Below, one piece after another: positions 37,681 through 48,755 of a stretch of DNA of 64,000 bases. Each line of letters opens with the position of its first letter. The first letter of the stretch is position 1. The position numbers and the translations under genes are program-made. The DNA is taken from positions 7,225,001 to 7,289,000 of the forward strand of contig BSWB01000002.1 in the NCBI GenBank assembly GCA_033239125.1. The letters run 5' to 3'. Origin of the DNA: Fagopyrum homotropicum (lineage: Eukaryota; Streptophyta; Magnoliopsida; Caryophyllales; Polygonaceae). A model generated the notes under the pieces. That model did not search any database. It saw nothing but the letters and a program-made list of their open reading frames with translations, and was not told the DNA's origin.

Positions 37681-37810
37681 GATCTTAGTGCTATCTTGAT
37701 GAATGTTGTGCTTATGTGCTTATATGCCTTGATGCATGTGTTATTCCATGCTAGTTGTGATGTGATTTATGATCTTAGTAGATCTTGATGTGCTAGCGTG
37801 ATGTATGTTA

Positions 37811-38156
37811 TAGTTGGAGATGATTACTTCCTCCACGCTACCCGAGTATGATTATATTTATAGCTGGAGATGGTTCTTTCCTTCATGCTATTTGAGTGTG
37901 ATTAGGATTCAGCTGGAGATGGTTCTTTCCTCCATGCTACCTTGATGGACATAGTTTTAGTGGAGACGTGATTCCTCCATACGATATATATGATTATGGT
38001 TTGCTAGAGACGTATTTCCTCTATGCTTGTGATATGTTTGGGCTAGAGATGTGCTTCCTCTATGCCTTATGATGTGGTATAGCGAGAGACGAGATTCCTC
38101 TACGCCTTTGGGTAGCGTTATGGCCCTATTTCCTGGAGATGATGATTCCTCCATGT
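37811..38156 (+). repeat. Eight degenerate tandem repeats before the polypurine tract of element A
   Basis: Eight units of about 40-51 bases start with a GGAGATG/AGAGACG-like word at 37812, 37863, 37912, 37960, 38004, 38043, 38083 and 38133. Each holds TTCCTCYATGC a few bases on. Elements B and C have no such array at the corresponding position. Confidence 0.8.
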
Positions 38157-38278
38157 TTATACTTGAGGTTATAGATTGTTATAGGTTATGATCTTTTGAA
38201 CGGAGATGTGATACATCCGATAGAAAGAGTGAGAGTTATACCTCGGCGTATGGGTCCGAGAGGATTTGGGAATTGTTC

Positions 38279-38316
38279 AAGTTTCGGGACGAAACTTTTT
38301 TTTAAGAGGTGTGTGA
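38279..38316 (+). promoter_or_regulatory. Hairpin and polypurine tract of element A
   Basis: AAGTTTCGGGACGAAACTT (38279-38297) is an 8-bp stem with loop GGA. It is followed by TTTTTTAAGAGGTG, the probable plus-strand primer site, directly before the 3' LTR. Confidence 0.75.
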
Positions 38317-40447
38317 TGTAATAGATAGGATTTCCGAATTCTAATTAATGTTGATTAACTTAATCGTTGATAGTAATTGACATACAACTCGCGAAGATTT
38401 CGCAAGTGATGAGTATGAGTCCCACCGTTATGTTCCTCGCGTAATTTTGGACGTTTGGGGAAATTTTTACTTTTTCCCCCGGGTAATTATTTTTACCCTC
38501 CGGTGTTATTTGGAGCATTTGGGAGCTCCAATTAATAAAAATGCAGTTGAGAGAAATGATCAGGACATCAGATATGTCCTAGATATGAAATAACATGGAG
38601 AGGCAAAACGGCCAAAAGAGTCGCTATTTCGTTTCTTAACGGCTAAGAAAGACGGCTTAGGAATACACGTTTTCTGATGCAGTTGTAGAATAATTATCCC
38701 TATAATATTCCAGATTTAATGTTCCAATCTCGAGAAGTTTGGAGAAAGAGGTTCGACCCGCCTTTGGATCGGTTAAAGGATAATTATCGACTTTGCTAAA
38801 GGATAATTATCGTCTTCACTATAAATAGCGGAAAATCCTTTATTAATTCATTTCCTTTCACGTTTCCTCGTAAAAGCTCTGATTTCTCTCAACCTTCAAA
38901 CTCAGATCTACTCTCCGTTTCTAATCCGATTTCAATTCGTTTGAGTTTCTGGATTCCTCTCTTCATTCTCTTCATATCGGTACCGAGTTTCTGCATTTCC
39001 GAGTATATGGAGGGCTGGTCGAGCATATATGTCACCAGGACGGTTCTGTCGCTCAGATTCCGGTGAATTTGATGTTGTCCATGCGTTGCCTGCGTTGCTG
39101 TGTTTTCGAATCTTCTTTTAGATCGTCAATCGGGTTAGTAACGAATAAGTTATGAATTTATTCGTTTTCCGTACTGCGATTTGGCCTAAATTGACTTTAG
39201 GCTTGTCAAAATGGATAATTAGAAATTCCATTATGGTCGTTATATTATTCTGGTGATTATGGATAGTTTGTTTGATGAAATCTGATGACAGGTGGGTTTA
39301 GAAATTGCCTGCGGGCAAAACGTTATTTTGGCAAAATCTAATTAATTAATTAAAGGTTAATTAATTAAATTAGGATTAAAATTGAGATTGAGGAATGTTG
39401 ATTAGATACTACCTTGAGATTTGAGGAATTATGAGTTATGCTGAGATATTGAGGTTTAGTTGGTTGTGAGGCTCATAGAATGAGTATGATCCTTATGGAT
39501 TCCTTTGGGTCTAGGTGTGACCCCTTTGATGAATAGAGGTTGATATATCTTTTTATGTCTTGTTATTAGGCAGTGTCCCTCTCGGGATTGGAGGTTGATC
39601 GTGGTTGTGATTGTACGAGGTTGAGGTAAGTTCGTAGGACTTACTTAGCTACCATCCCTATATTGGGTGTTTGCATGAGTGGTGTGTGCTTTATATGTTT
39701 GCTATGATAGCATGAGTTGTCGTTTTTATCGACCTATGTTCTATTGATTGCCCCACTACGTGGCTGTGATAACCTTTCCCTTTCATCCCGCCGTGGAGTC
39801 TGGGAGGTTCTCTGATGTCGGGCCAGACTGGTTTACAGGAAGGGCGCAATCCACTCCCATAAGGTACACGGATTGTGTGACCGATACTCGTACAGCTGGA
39901 CATTGTACTCAGAGGCGGGGATGTATCGGTCCTCGTGTCACATACTTTCATCTATCTATATATATACGGTTTTTGAGTGAATGGTTATTATATAAAGATA
40001 ATAAATGGGTAAATGTGTGATAGCATGCTGATGTGTTTATCTTTCATGATTGTGCTTGTGCTTATGCATTACCTCATATATGTATGGTTGGCTAACGGTT
40101 TCATACCGTGTTGTAGATGTTTACAGGTTAGGCGCTACTGGGTGATCTGGTAGGGTGACAGGCCGAGGACTCTCGTACATTAGGTGGTTGGTTTGGGGTT
40201 GTCGTGTTTCCCCTCCTGCGTGAGGATGATCTTTTGTACCTCCTATGTGAGGATGTCGTTTTATATACTCGGCTATGTTGTTGTTTACTTTGGGTCGTAC
40301 AGTTTATACTGTTTTATGTATTTGTTTTATATCTGTCAGTGCCATGTTGTAAGGTCCAGTGAACTTGTTGTCAGGCTAGGGTCAGGATCCATTGTGAGAT
40401 CCTAGCCCAATGTGACATCCTGAGTCCTGCGAATTCGGGGTGTTACA
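38317..40447 (+). repeat. 3' LTR of element A (2131 bp)
   Basis: A near-identical copy of 31155-33288, ending GGGGTGTTACA and followed by the GCTAC duplication. Confidence 0.93.
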
Positions 40448-40675
40448 GCTACGTATAATACTCTCCTCAGTCTCCCAAGTGGCCTCATCAACACCTCTCC
40501 TAGACCACTGGATCCGCAACATAGGTATCCCCTTGGACCGCAGACGTCTAGTACTGCTCTCCAAGACAGCTACTGGGTACTCTACAAAAGTGTGATCGGG
40601 CTCAACTGTCAGGCTGATGACGTGTCTCGGATCCGGGATGTACTCTCTCAATTGAGATACATGAAAGACTGGATG
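40448..40675 (-). pseudogene. Element C pol, chromodomain segment
   Basis: On the minus strand it reads HPVFHVSQLREYIPDPRH, then an LRIQWSRRGVDEATWETEES chromodomain core. It is nearly identical to the C-terminus of element B. The segment is cut by element B on its right (40676) and element A on its left (40447). The coding text is otherwise clean. Confidence 0.9.
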
Positions 40676-43395
40676 TGTAATATCCGGAAATTTTATTCCG
40701 TATATTTCCGTTATAAACTCGATCTCAATCAGTTTAGGCATATCCGTCTAATTAGTTAGACATACTATCATAAGATTTATCATTTTATGTAGATTCCTTC
40801 ACATAAAATGATAGAATCTTTTAAATAATTTATCATTTTATGCAAACTACTTCCGCATAAAATGATAGAAATATTAACCGAGCTTAATCTATAATAAAAC
40901 CCATATCCGTCTAGTCCGTATATTTAGGTGTCAGAAACTCGTCCAGCCAGAATATCACTAATTTAAGCAGCCAGTTTAGCCCATCTATACTCTATAATTC
41001 AGCCCACTACTGCCTTGCTCCTATGCGGCCCAGCTTGCCAGCCTTCAGCCAGTTCAGCCCAGCAGCAGCACAGCTCCAACGCCAACAGCCCAGTCCAGCG
41101 TTGCCAGCTCGAGTCCAGCCCAACGCACTCCAGTTCAGCGTCCATTCCAGCCAGAAGGGTTGCCGTCTTACTCCTCCAGCTCAGCAACGTTTCCTTCCTT
41201 TGATCTTCTACATAATTGCTGTATTAATTAGGAAGGAGATCTGTAACCGCCTAATTCCACGCCAGAAGACCCGCTGCTGATCGCCTTCCTTATGCGCTGC
41301 TCACCCTCCTCCGCCTTTGCGTCCAGATTAATCTACAGAAGCACGACTTCATTTCTTGCCCACAGCCACATCCGTTTGTTCCCGTCTCTTCTGTCTACGA
41401 TTTTCAACAGCAAACAAGTCCCTTTTCTTCTGCACTGTGTCCAGATCGGCTGCACCTTCGACCTGCTGCACGCCTTCATCGAACCATTGGGCTCCAATCT
41501 GCTGCAGATTTCGATCCTGGTAAGCAGCCTTCATATGGTTCCACCCATCTTTCCTCATGCGTTTAACACTAACCTTTCCCTCCTTCAAATCTGTACAACA
41601 GCCGTAACAACATCATCTTCTGAGATCCACGCCGGACTCGTCTTTGGGAGATCAACAGCACACAATACCTTCACTGTTGCGGGTAAGGAATCCACTCCGT
41701 GCTGCTCCTGTTTATAAGATTAGAACCTAGAATATGTTTGTGCATCGATTCTTTAGGATTGGATTTTTGTGTTGTGGTAGTTTGGACTTGAACATGGGTT
41801 AGGTTGACTGCGTGTAGTTGCTGAGTGTATAGACATAAGGGTAGGAACAAAAGACTGCTGTAATTATGAACAATAGAAATAAGGGGCTGCTGTAAATTCA
41901 TTTTATTCTTTCAGCTTTTAGGTTATAAACAACCTATCTTGTCGATGAATTATTAAACGTTTGGATAAAGATCCACCGTTGAATTTTGGATATATTGTAG
42001 ATGGATATATGTAGTTTAGCATATTAAAATTTGGGAAGGAATGAACGGTCGGATTGAAAGTTATGAGCTCCCGAAGTTAGGTAGTTGAGCAGTTTTGGTA
42101 AACTTAAGTTTTTGGCTAAGTATAGGAAATTAGAGTGAAGGAACCGACTTTGTGAATTTTTATAGGAACTTTGGCTGAACAGTTTGGAGAAATTCTTTCT
42201 CCTAAGGTTAGATAGAACCTCATAGATGATCTAGAGATTTAATTCGAAATTATTATAAGCTGTTAAGAATTTTATATTTAGAACCGAAGTTAGACCTTTA
42301 CGTTTCTTCCGGAAAATAGAAACATAGGAAAAATGTCAGTTTGGAACCAAATAAAATTTTAGGAGTTAGAATATAAATTTAGAACCTCAAATAGGAGTTT
42401 AGACATGAATTTTAGGGTTTTCGAGAAAATCGGAACCAAGGGTAAAATGGTCATTTTACCCTAAACTAATATTGTAACTAGTATGTCTTCATACCTTATT
42501 CGATCTTAGAAGTTTTAGACTTCTATCTACGTGAGAGTGTGCTAATACACTTATCGCCTTTGACAGGCAACTGAGTGGTTATAGTTTACAGAGCGAGTGG
42601 TTTATAAAGAGTCGAGCGTTATAACAGGTAAGTCCTTTGGGCTTACTTAGCTGACTTCTAAATATGAGTATAAATGATGATGGTGGTGTGTGATTGAAAT
42701 GTTAGAGAGATAGATTGTGATATATAATTACCGACCTATATTTTGGCCTAAGAGTAACGGGCGGTGGCATTCTGCTCAGTAGCTCGCGGGGCGCTGGGGG
42801 TTTCTTTCGGGACTAGTCCATACATGGTTTGTAGTGATGCTACCAGTGAAAGTCAGCTAGACCTACACCAGTTGGATAAGGAACGGAGGCGAGAACTAAT
42901 AATAGTTCTCGTGCCACAACTTAAATTGAATAATGTGAATCACTTAAATAATAGATAATAAACGGTTGAGTGCCAGCATGATGTTTGTTTATTTTTGTTT
43001 CTGCGTGTGCTTGTGCTGTTATCATTTTGCTTATATTTGGATAGTTAGCTAACTGTTGATATGTTGTTTAGACTTGACACAGGTTAGAGCAGATGCCGAG
43101 TGATCCAGACGGTAGTGGTCAGCCGGGGTGTCGTACTTTAGGACGTTTTACAGTTTCTACATTTGTGGGTTTTACAGTTGAACATTGTTTCCTTTCGTAC
43201 CTTGTTATATTCCGTTTTCCGGCTGTAGTCGATCTGGTCACATTCATGCATTATTAAGAACTATTTTATGTTTTCTGATTTTCCTTATCTGTGCCTTGTT
43301 GTAAGATCTCGTTAAGTTGTTGTCAAACTAAGGTCGGGATCCACTGTGCGGTCCTAACCAGTAACTCCCTAAGTTGTAAAATTTGGGGTGTTACA
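40676..43395 (+). repeat. 5' LTR of element B (2720 bp)
   Basis: It runs from TGTAATATCC to GGGGTGTTACA. It has two perfect 13-bp hairpins with the same stem word TATCATTTTATG (40778-40813 and 40831-40867), then TATAATAAA at 40890-40898 as a likely TATA box. A 141-residue frame at 41292-41717 recurs in the 3' LTR without domain features and is not called as a gene. Confidence 0.92.
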
Positions 43396-43398
43396 ACA

Positions 43399-43410
43399 TG
43401 GTATCAGAGC
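43399..43410 (+). other. Primer binding site of element B
   Basis: TGGTATCAGAGC, complementary to the 3' end of initiator-Met tRNA, three bases after the LTR. Confidence 0.88.
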
Positions 43411-43659
43411 TCTAGGTTGGCAACAATGGCACTTGAATCTTCTAAAAAGGTCATATAAGTAAATAAACAGAACCCGAAAGGGGTCTGAGTTTTCCAAAGA
43501 GAATTTTGGTTTTAAAATGCATACAGAGTCGGGTTGGGATAGAAAGTACGGATGACCACCACTACCTCTGCGGACCTCGGTATTCTTAGAATAATTATAG
43601 ACTTGTACGGTTATGATAGATTAGCTAGTTTATAACTGTAATTATCACTATTCGTACAG

Positions 43660-45340
43660 ATGGCACGTACTAGGGCTGCCCAAGTGACTGGCCGAGGTAG
43701 GGGTCGTCCCCCCCTTCCCCCAGTCAGACAGGATCGAGCTGATAGCACCCCTACTGCTAGAGGGCGTGGTCGTGGGGGGTAGACCTCCACTAGGGAGAGG
43801 TCGAGGACGAGTTCCTCGAGAGGACCCACCTGCAGCAAGCATACCAGAGGCTGCTGTAGAAGAAGTAGCTGAGAGTGTAGGCCCCGAGGTCAGGCCTAAG
43901 ACCGCCGCTAGGTCTAGAGCGCAAGGAGCACGTTCTACTGAGTCAGGACGTATTTCTATTGGAGCATCTGAGTACAGGGAGTTCAGAGCCTATGTTGAGC
44001 GCAGGGAGGAAGTTGCCAGAGTTGAGAGGCTTACTCAGGTACCACCGGTGGTACCGGCTAGGTCAGCTCAGGTGACACAGGGAGTGTCTCAGGTGCCGGC
44101 TGTATCTGAGAGGAGGGCTGATGCTGATAGAGCACCTACTGGGTCCAGAGCACCGAGACCAGATGAGTGGTTGAAGGCTTTCAACTCTCAGAAGGTCCCC
44201 TCATTCAGCGGAGAGATAGGGCTAGAGGTGGAGCACTGGATAGGGAAGATTGAGACTGCTTTGGAGGCAATACGTTGCCCCGTGGATCGACAGGTAGATT
44301 TGATACAGACCTGTTTCACAGATGATGCTCATTCATGGTGGCGTACCATTCGTGGCCGAGTCACCAGCTGGGAGCAGATGAGGAACATTGTTAGAGACAG
44401 GTATTGTCCAGTTTCGCTGAGGAGAGAGAGATTCCAGGATTTCATTGAGGCGGGATTTGAGGATATCCTGATTGCTGCAGCCATAAAGAAGTTTCAGAAA
44501 GAGTTGACTTTGCTTGGACCATCTGCACGTCCAGAAGAGCAACATGTTTACCTTTTCTCCAGGAGGTTGAGAGAGAGTACCCGATCCTACCTGGCTGGAT
44601 TCCGCTGTGAGACCTTGTCTGATTATCAGGATAGGGCCTCTGCTTATGAGAGAGATAGGCCAGCTTCTAGGAAAGCAGCTCAGTCTAGTGGGCCGGATAA
44701 GCGGCAGAGGACAGGACATGCTGGTAGCAGTGCAGCAGTAGCAGGTTATGGTCGAGGACAGACTCAGGGGAGGTCCAGCTACCACTCTACAGTTCGGACT
44801 CCCGGTGGAGATCGACAGTGCTTTAACTGTGGTGGCCGTGATCACATCAAGACGGATTGCCCGAAACCACCTATCACTTGCTTCACTTGTGGGAAGCTGG
44901 GACACAGAGCTACTTTCTGCCGTCAGGGCAAGGCTTCTTCTCAGCAGGGATCTTCTCTTGCGGGTGCTGAGAAGAGTGTACAGAGACCACCTCAGTACCG
45001 AGCACCTAGTCAGCAGCAGCCACAGTACCGGGCCCCAGGGCATCCTGCTTCATACAGTACGGCTCAGGGATCAGGTCGTGGCAGAGGACGTGGTAGTACC
45101 ACCGACACCAGAAGAGGACCATCCAGAGTGTTCGAGCTGAGGAACACTGAGCAGCCTGCAGCACCTGCGACCACAGGTACTATTTGGATCCATGACTTAC
45201 CTGTGCGCGTTTTATTTGATACGGGTGCCACGCACTCCTTTATATCAGATGCATGTGTAGATAGGTTGTCCTTAGCTACAGTAGAGGGTGTACCTTTTGT
45301 GGTTGGGTTACCAGATGGGGGTAAGGTTAGAGGATCTTGA
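43660..45340 (+). pseudogene. Element B gag and protease
   Basis: The likely start is the ATG at 43660 (MARTRAAQVTGRGRGR). A one-base indel in a G-run near 43772 throws the frame, which then stays open to 45340. The order is a basic Arg/Gly-rich N-terminus, a retrotransposon gag domain at about 44200-44560 (particle assembly), two zinc knuckles (CFNCGGRDHIKTDC at 44819-44860 and CFTCGKLGHRATFC at 44879-44920) that bind the element RNA, and the aspartic protease signature LFDTGATHSFIS with its aspartate at 45218. The TGA at 45338-45340 lies where the frame should continue and fits a CGA-to-TGA change. Beyond it the same frame goes on into reverse transcriptase, so gag and pol were one polyprotein. 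Confidence 0.92.
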
Positions 45341-45400
45341 GAGATTTATGACTACCCTATTCATCTAGGAGGCCGGATCTGGTTAGTAAATTTTCTAGTC

Positions 45401-46699
45401 ATGCCCTTAGCACATGAGGACGTGATATTGGGAATAGATTGGATGACTAGACATGGAGCAGTCTTAGATATTGGTAGGAGGACTGTGACCGTCGCCACCG
45501 AGGAGGGTCACAGAGTTATATTCCGAGGTTGGGACCTCGGAAAGTCCGGCACAGTTATCAGTGTAGTGAGAGCAGCCAGACTGATAGCACAGGGTTGCGA
45601 GGCCTTCTGGTGTTATGCCATGAAGGAGCGTAAGAGCCTGATAGTAGAGGAGATACCAGTTGCCTGCGAGTTTGCAGAGGTATTCAGCGACGACTTGCCA
45701 GGGCTACCTCCACAGAGGAGTGTTGACTTTAGCATCGAGTTAGAGCCGGGCACGAGACCGATCTTGAAGGCCCCGTACCGCATGGCCCCGATAGAGCTGC
45801 TTGAGTTGAAGAAGCAGCTAGAGGAGTTAGCAGAGAAGGGCTTCATACGTCCTAGTGTTTCTCCCTGGGGCGCACCAGTATTGTTTGTGAGGAAGAAGGA
45901 TGGATCGATGAGACTGTGTATCGACTACAGGGAGTTGAACAAGGTCACCATCAAGAATAAGTATCCATTGTCTTGCATAGATGATCTGCTGGACCAGCTA
46001 CATGGGGCGTCAGTGTTCTCGAGGATAGATTTGAGATCGGGTTATCACCAGCTGAGGGTGAGTGATCAGGACATACCTAAGACGGCATTCTGGACTAGGT
46101 ATGGTCATTACGAGTTTGTAGTGATGCCATTCGGGCTCACTAATGCGCCAGCAGTATTTATGGAGTTGATGAATGGGATTTTCATCGACTTCTTAGACCA
46201 GTTTGTAGTGGTCTTCATTGACGACATTCTAGTTTACTCTAGAAGTCGAGAGGAGCATGCCGGACACTTGAGGACAGTGTTGCAGATTCTACAGGATAGT
46301 CAGCTATATGCTAAACTATCCAAGTGTGAGTTCTGGATGTCAGAGGTGGCGTTCCTAGGCCACGTAGTGACTGCTGAGGGGATTAAGGTCGACCCAGCGA
46401 AGATTGAGTCAGTGTCCTCTTGGCAACCTCCGAAGAATGTTAAAGAGGTTCGCAGCTTCCTTGGATTAGCAGGTTATTACCGTCGGTTTGTGGAAGGGTT
46501 TTCCCTGATCGCCCGACCACTTACTTCTCTCCTAAGGAAGACTACTCGGTTCGTCTGGTCTGAGCCGTGTCAGCAGAGTTTTGAGGAGCTGAAGAGGAGA
46601 TTGACGTCTGCTCCGATCTTAGCACAGCCTGAGGGTACAGAGGACTTTGTAGTGTACAGTGACGCATCCAAGCTGGGCTTGGGGTGTGTCTTGATGTAG
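45401..46699 (+). pseudogene. Element B reverse transcriptase and start of RNase H
   Basis: Same frame as gag. The end of the protease (VILGIDWM) leads into a full reverse transcriptase: KDGSMRLCIDYRELNK, FSRIDLRSGYHQLRV, the VMPFGLTNAP motif, and FIDD (46214-46225) as the catalytic YxDD box. The RNase H-like region begins at about 46645 with VYSDASKLGLG. A TAG at 46697-46699 breaks it. Element C has CAG at the matching place, so this is a C-to-T change. Downstream the frame is open to 48580. This enzyme would copy the element RNA into DNA in cytoplasmic particles. Confidence 0.93.
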
Positions 46700-48580
46700 A
46701 GGGGTAAGGTCATAGCGTATGCGTCTCGACAGCTGAAGACGTATGAGGAGAACTACCCCACTCACGACCTAGAGTTAGCTGCTGTAGTACATGCTCTTAA
46801 GATCTGGCGTCATTATCTCTATGGAGCGACCTGTCAGATCTTCACAGACCATAAGAGTCTGAAGTACATATTCACTCAGCGGGAGTTGAATAACCGCCAG
46901 AGGCGGTGGCTAGAGTTGATCAAGGATTTTGACCTTGAGATTCTTTACCACCCCGGAAAGGCGAATGTAGTTGCTGACGCTTTGAGTTGGAAGACGCCTC
47001 GGGAGAAGGCGATAGCTCGGTTGACAGTACAACCACAGTTACAGAGAGACTTAGCTTGGTTGGAGGTAGAAATCCAGTTCCCCGATACAGCTCATCAGTT
47101 AGCCACCTTAGAGTTACTTCCTGACCTGTTGGGTGAGATCCGACAGAAGCAGGAGACCTGTCCGATGTTGACCCGGATCCGAGACCGGATGTCACGAGAT
47201 GAGGCACCTCAGTTCACTATTGGTGCCGATGGAGTGATGAGACGGCAGGATCGTATATGTGTGCCATCAGACATTGAGTTGAGACAGAGGATACTAGGTG
47301 AGGCTCATGCTACCCCTTACTCTGTACATCCAGGAGCGAGTAAGATGTATAAGGACGTGAGACGTTCCTTCTGGTGGGGTGGTTTGAAGCCCGATGTGGC
47401 CCGTTATGTAGCCCAGTGTGCGACCTGTCAGCAGGTCAAGATTGAGCATCGTAGATCCGGAGGGGAACTCCACCCACTTCCAGTACCACATTGGAAGTGG
47501 GAAGATATTTCCATGGATTTTGTTACCGGGTTGAGGCTCAGCAGAGGTTTTGATGCCATTTGGGTGGTGGTAGACCGGCTGACGAAGACCGCACGTTTCA
47601 TTCCAATCAAGGAAACGTGGCCGGTAAGCCGTCTAGCAGAGGAGTTCACCACACACATTGTGAGACTCCATGGAGTACCGAGGACTATCGTCTCCGATAG
47701 GGATGGACGTTTTACCTCGAGGTTTTGGCAGCAGGTACATACTGCTCTGGGGACGAGCCTTCACTTTACCACTGCCTACCACCCGCAGACAGACGGTCAG
47801 TCTGAGAGGACCATCCAGACCCTAGAGGACATGTTGAGGGCATGTGTGCTAGATTGGGGACAGGTATGGCCAGATCACCTCCCACTAGTAGAGTTTTCAT
47901 ATAATAACAGTTGGCACGCGTCTATTGGGATGGCACCTTATGAGGCTTTGTACGGGCGGAGATGTCGTACACCGCTATGCTGGGATGAGCCTAGCAAGGC
48001 TCATGGGGTAGTACCAGATCAGATACAGGACGACATCGCCATGATTGCCTTAGTCCGGGAGAGGATGTTAGCAGCTCAGAGTCGTCAGAAGTCCTACGCC
48101 GACAAAAGGCGTCGACCTTTGGAGTTTAGAGTAGGTGCACAGGTGTGGTTGAGAGTGTCACCTACGAGAGGAGTTAGACGTTTCGGCATTAAGGGGAAGC
48201 TGAGTCCCCGGTATGTCGGCCCATTTGAGATCGTAGAGAGAGTCAGAGAGGTTGCCTACCGACTAGCACTGCCACCGAGATTAGAGGGAGTACACCCAGT
48301 TTTTCATGTATCCCAGCTGCGAGAGTACATACCGGATCCTAGACACATCATCAGTCATGAGGATCTGATAGTGGAGCCAGACCACACTTTTGTGGAGTAT
48401 CCAGTAGCCGTCCTAGAGCGTAGCATTAGGCACCTGCGTTCTAAGGAGATACCGATGCTGAGGATTCAGTGGTCTAGACGAGGAGTTGATGAGGCTACCT
48501 GGGAAACAGAGGAGAGTATTAGACGTAACTACCCTGAGTTCTTTGCGGAGTTAGCCGCTACCTCAGTACCGACGGGTTAG
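46700..48580 (+). pseudogene. Element B RNase H, integrase and chromodomain
   Basis: Same frame, with no further break. RNase H continues to about 46890 (FTDHKSLKYI). The integrase has an N-terminal zinc-binding part ending CATCQQVK and a DDE core with aspartates at 47516 and 47696 and glutamate at 47804. The last two residues are separated by 35 positions, as the family requires. The C-terminal part (HPVFHVSQLREYIPDP) and a chromodomain (LRIQWSRRGVDEATWETEES, about 48440-48540) complete a chromovirus integrase. In this family the chromodomain steers insertion to particular chromatin. The key catalytic residues all look present. The frame ends at a TAG at 48578-48580. Confidence 0.93.
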
Positions 48581-48718
48581 TACTAAGACGATACCTTATA
48601 TGACTTCTGTGATTTTACGTTTAAATGATTGTGTATGTTTATGTGCTCGATGACGTGAGTAGTTGCTTGCTAGAAAATAATTCTTGAAGGGAAATGTATG
48701 GGGTAGGTACCGTATCCT

Positions 48719-48755
48719 AAGTTTCGGGACGAAACTTATTTTAAGGGGGTACTGA
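48719..48755 (+). promoter_or_regulatory. Hairpin and polypurine tract of element B
   Basis: AAGTTTCGGGACGAAACTT (48719-48737) is followed by TTTTAAGGGGGTACTGA, directly before the 3' LTR. Confidence 0.78.

Larger units (their letters stand above)
31155..40447 (+). mobile_element. Ty3/gypsy element A, complete structure but decayed coding region
   Basis: This is a full LTR retrotransposon of 9.3 kb with LTRs at 31155-33288 and 38317-40447. Flanking 5-bp duplications are GCTAC (31150-31154 and 40448-40452). The primer binding site TGGTATCAGAGC (33293-33304) fits initiator-Met tRNA. The internal 5 kb is colinear with gag-pol of element B but riddled with frameshifts and stops. The LTRs are still about 98% alike by eye. 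It is inserted into the last codons of element C pol. Confidence 0.93.

Noticed and set aside
41292..41717. 141-residue frame in the element B 5' LTR, repeated at 49372-49797
   Set aside because: It recurs only because the LTR is duplicated. It has no recognisable domain and lies in the LTR, so it is not called as a gene.
44333..45043. 236-residue minus-strand frame
   Set aside because: It is the shadow of the element B gag frame on the other strand. The zinc knuckles and gag domain are on the plus strand.
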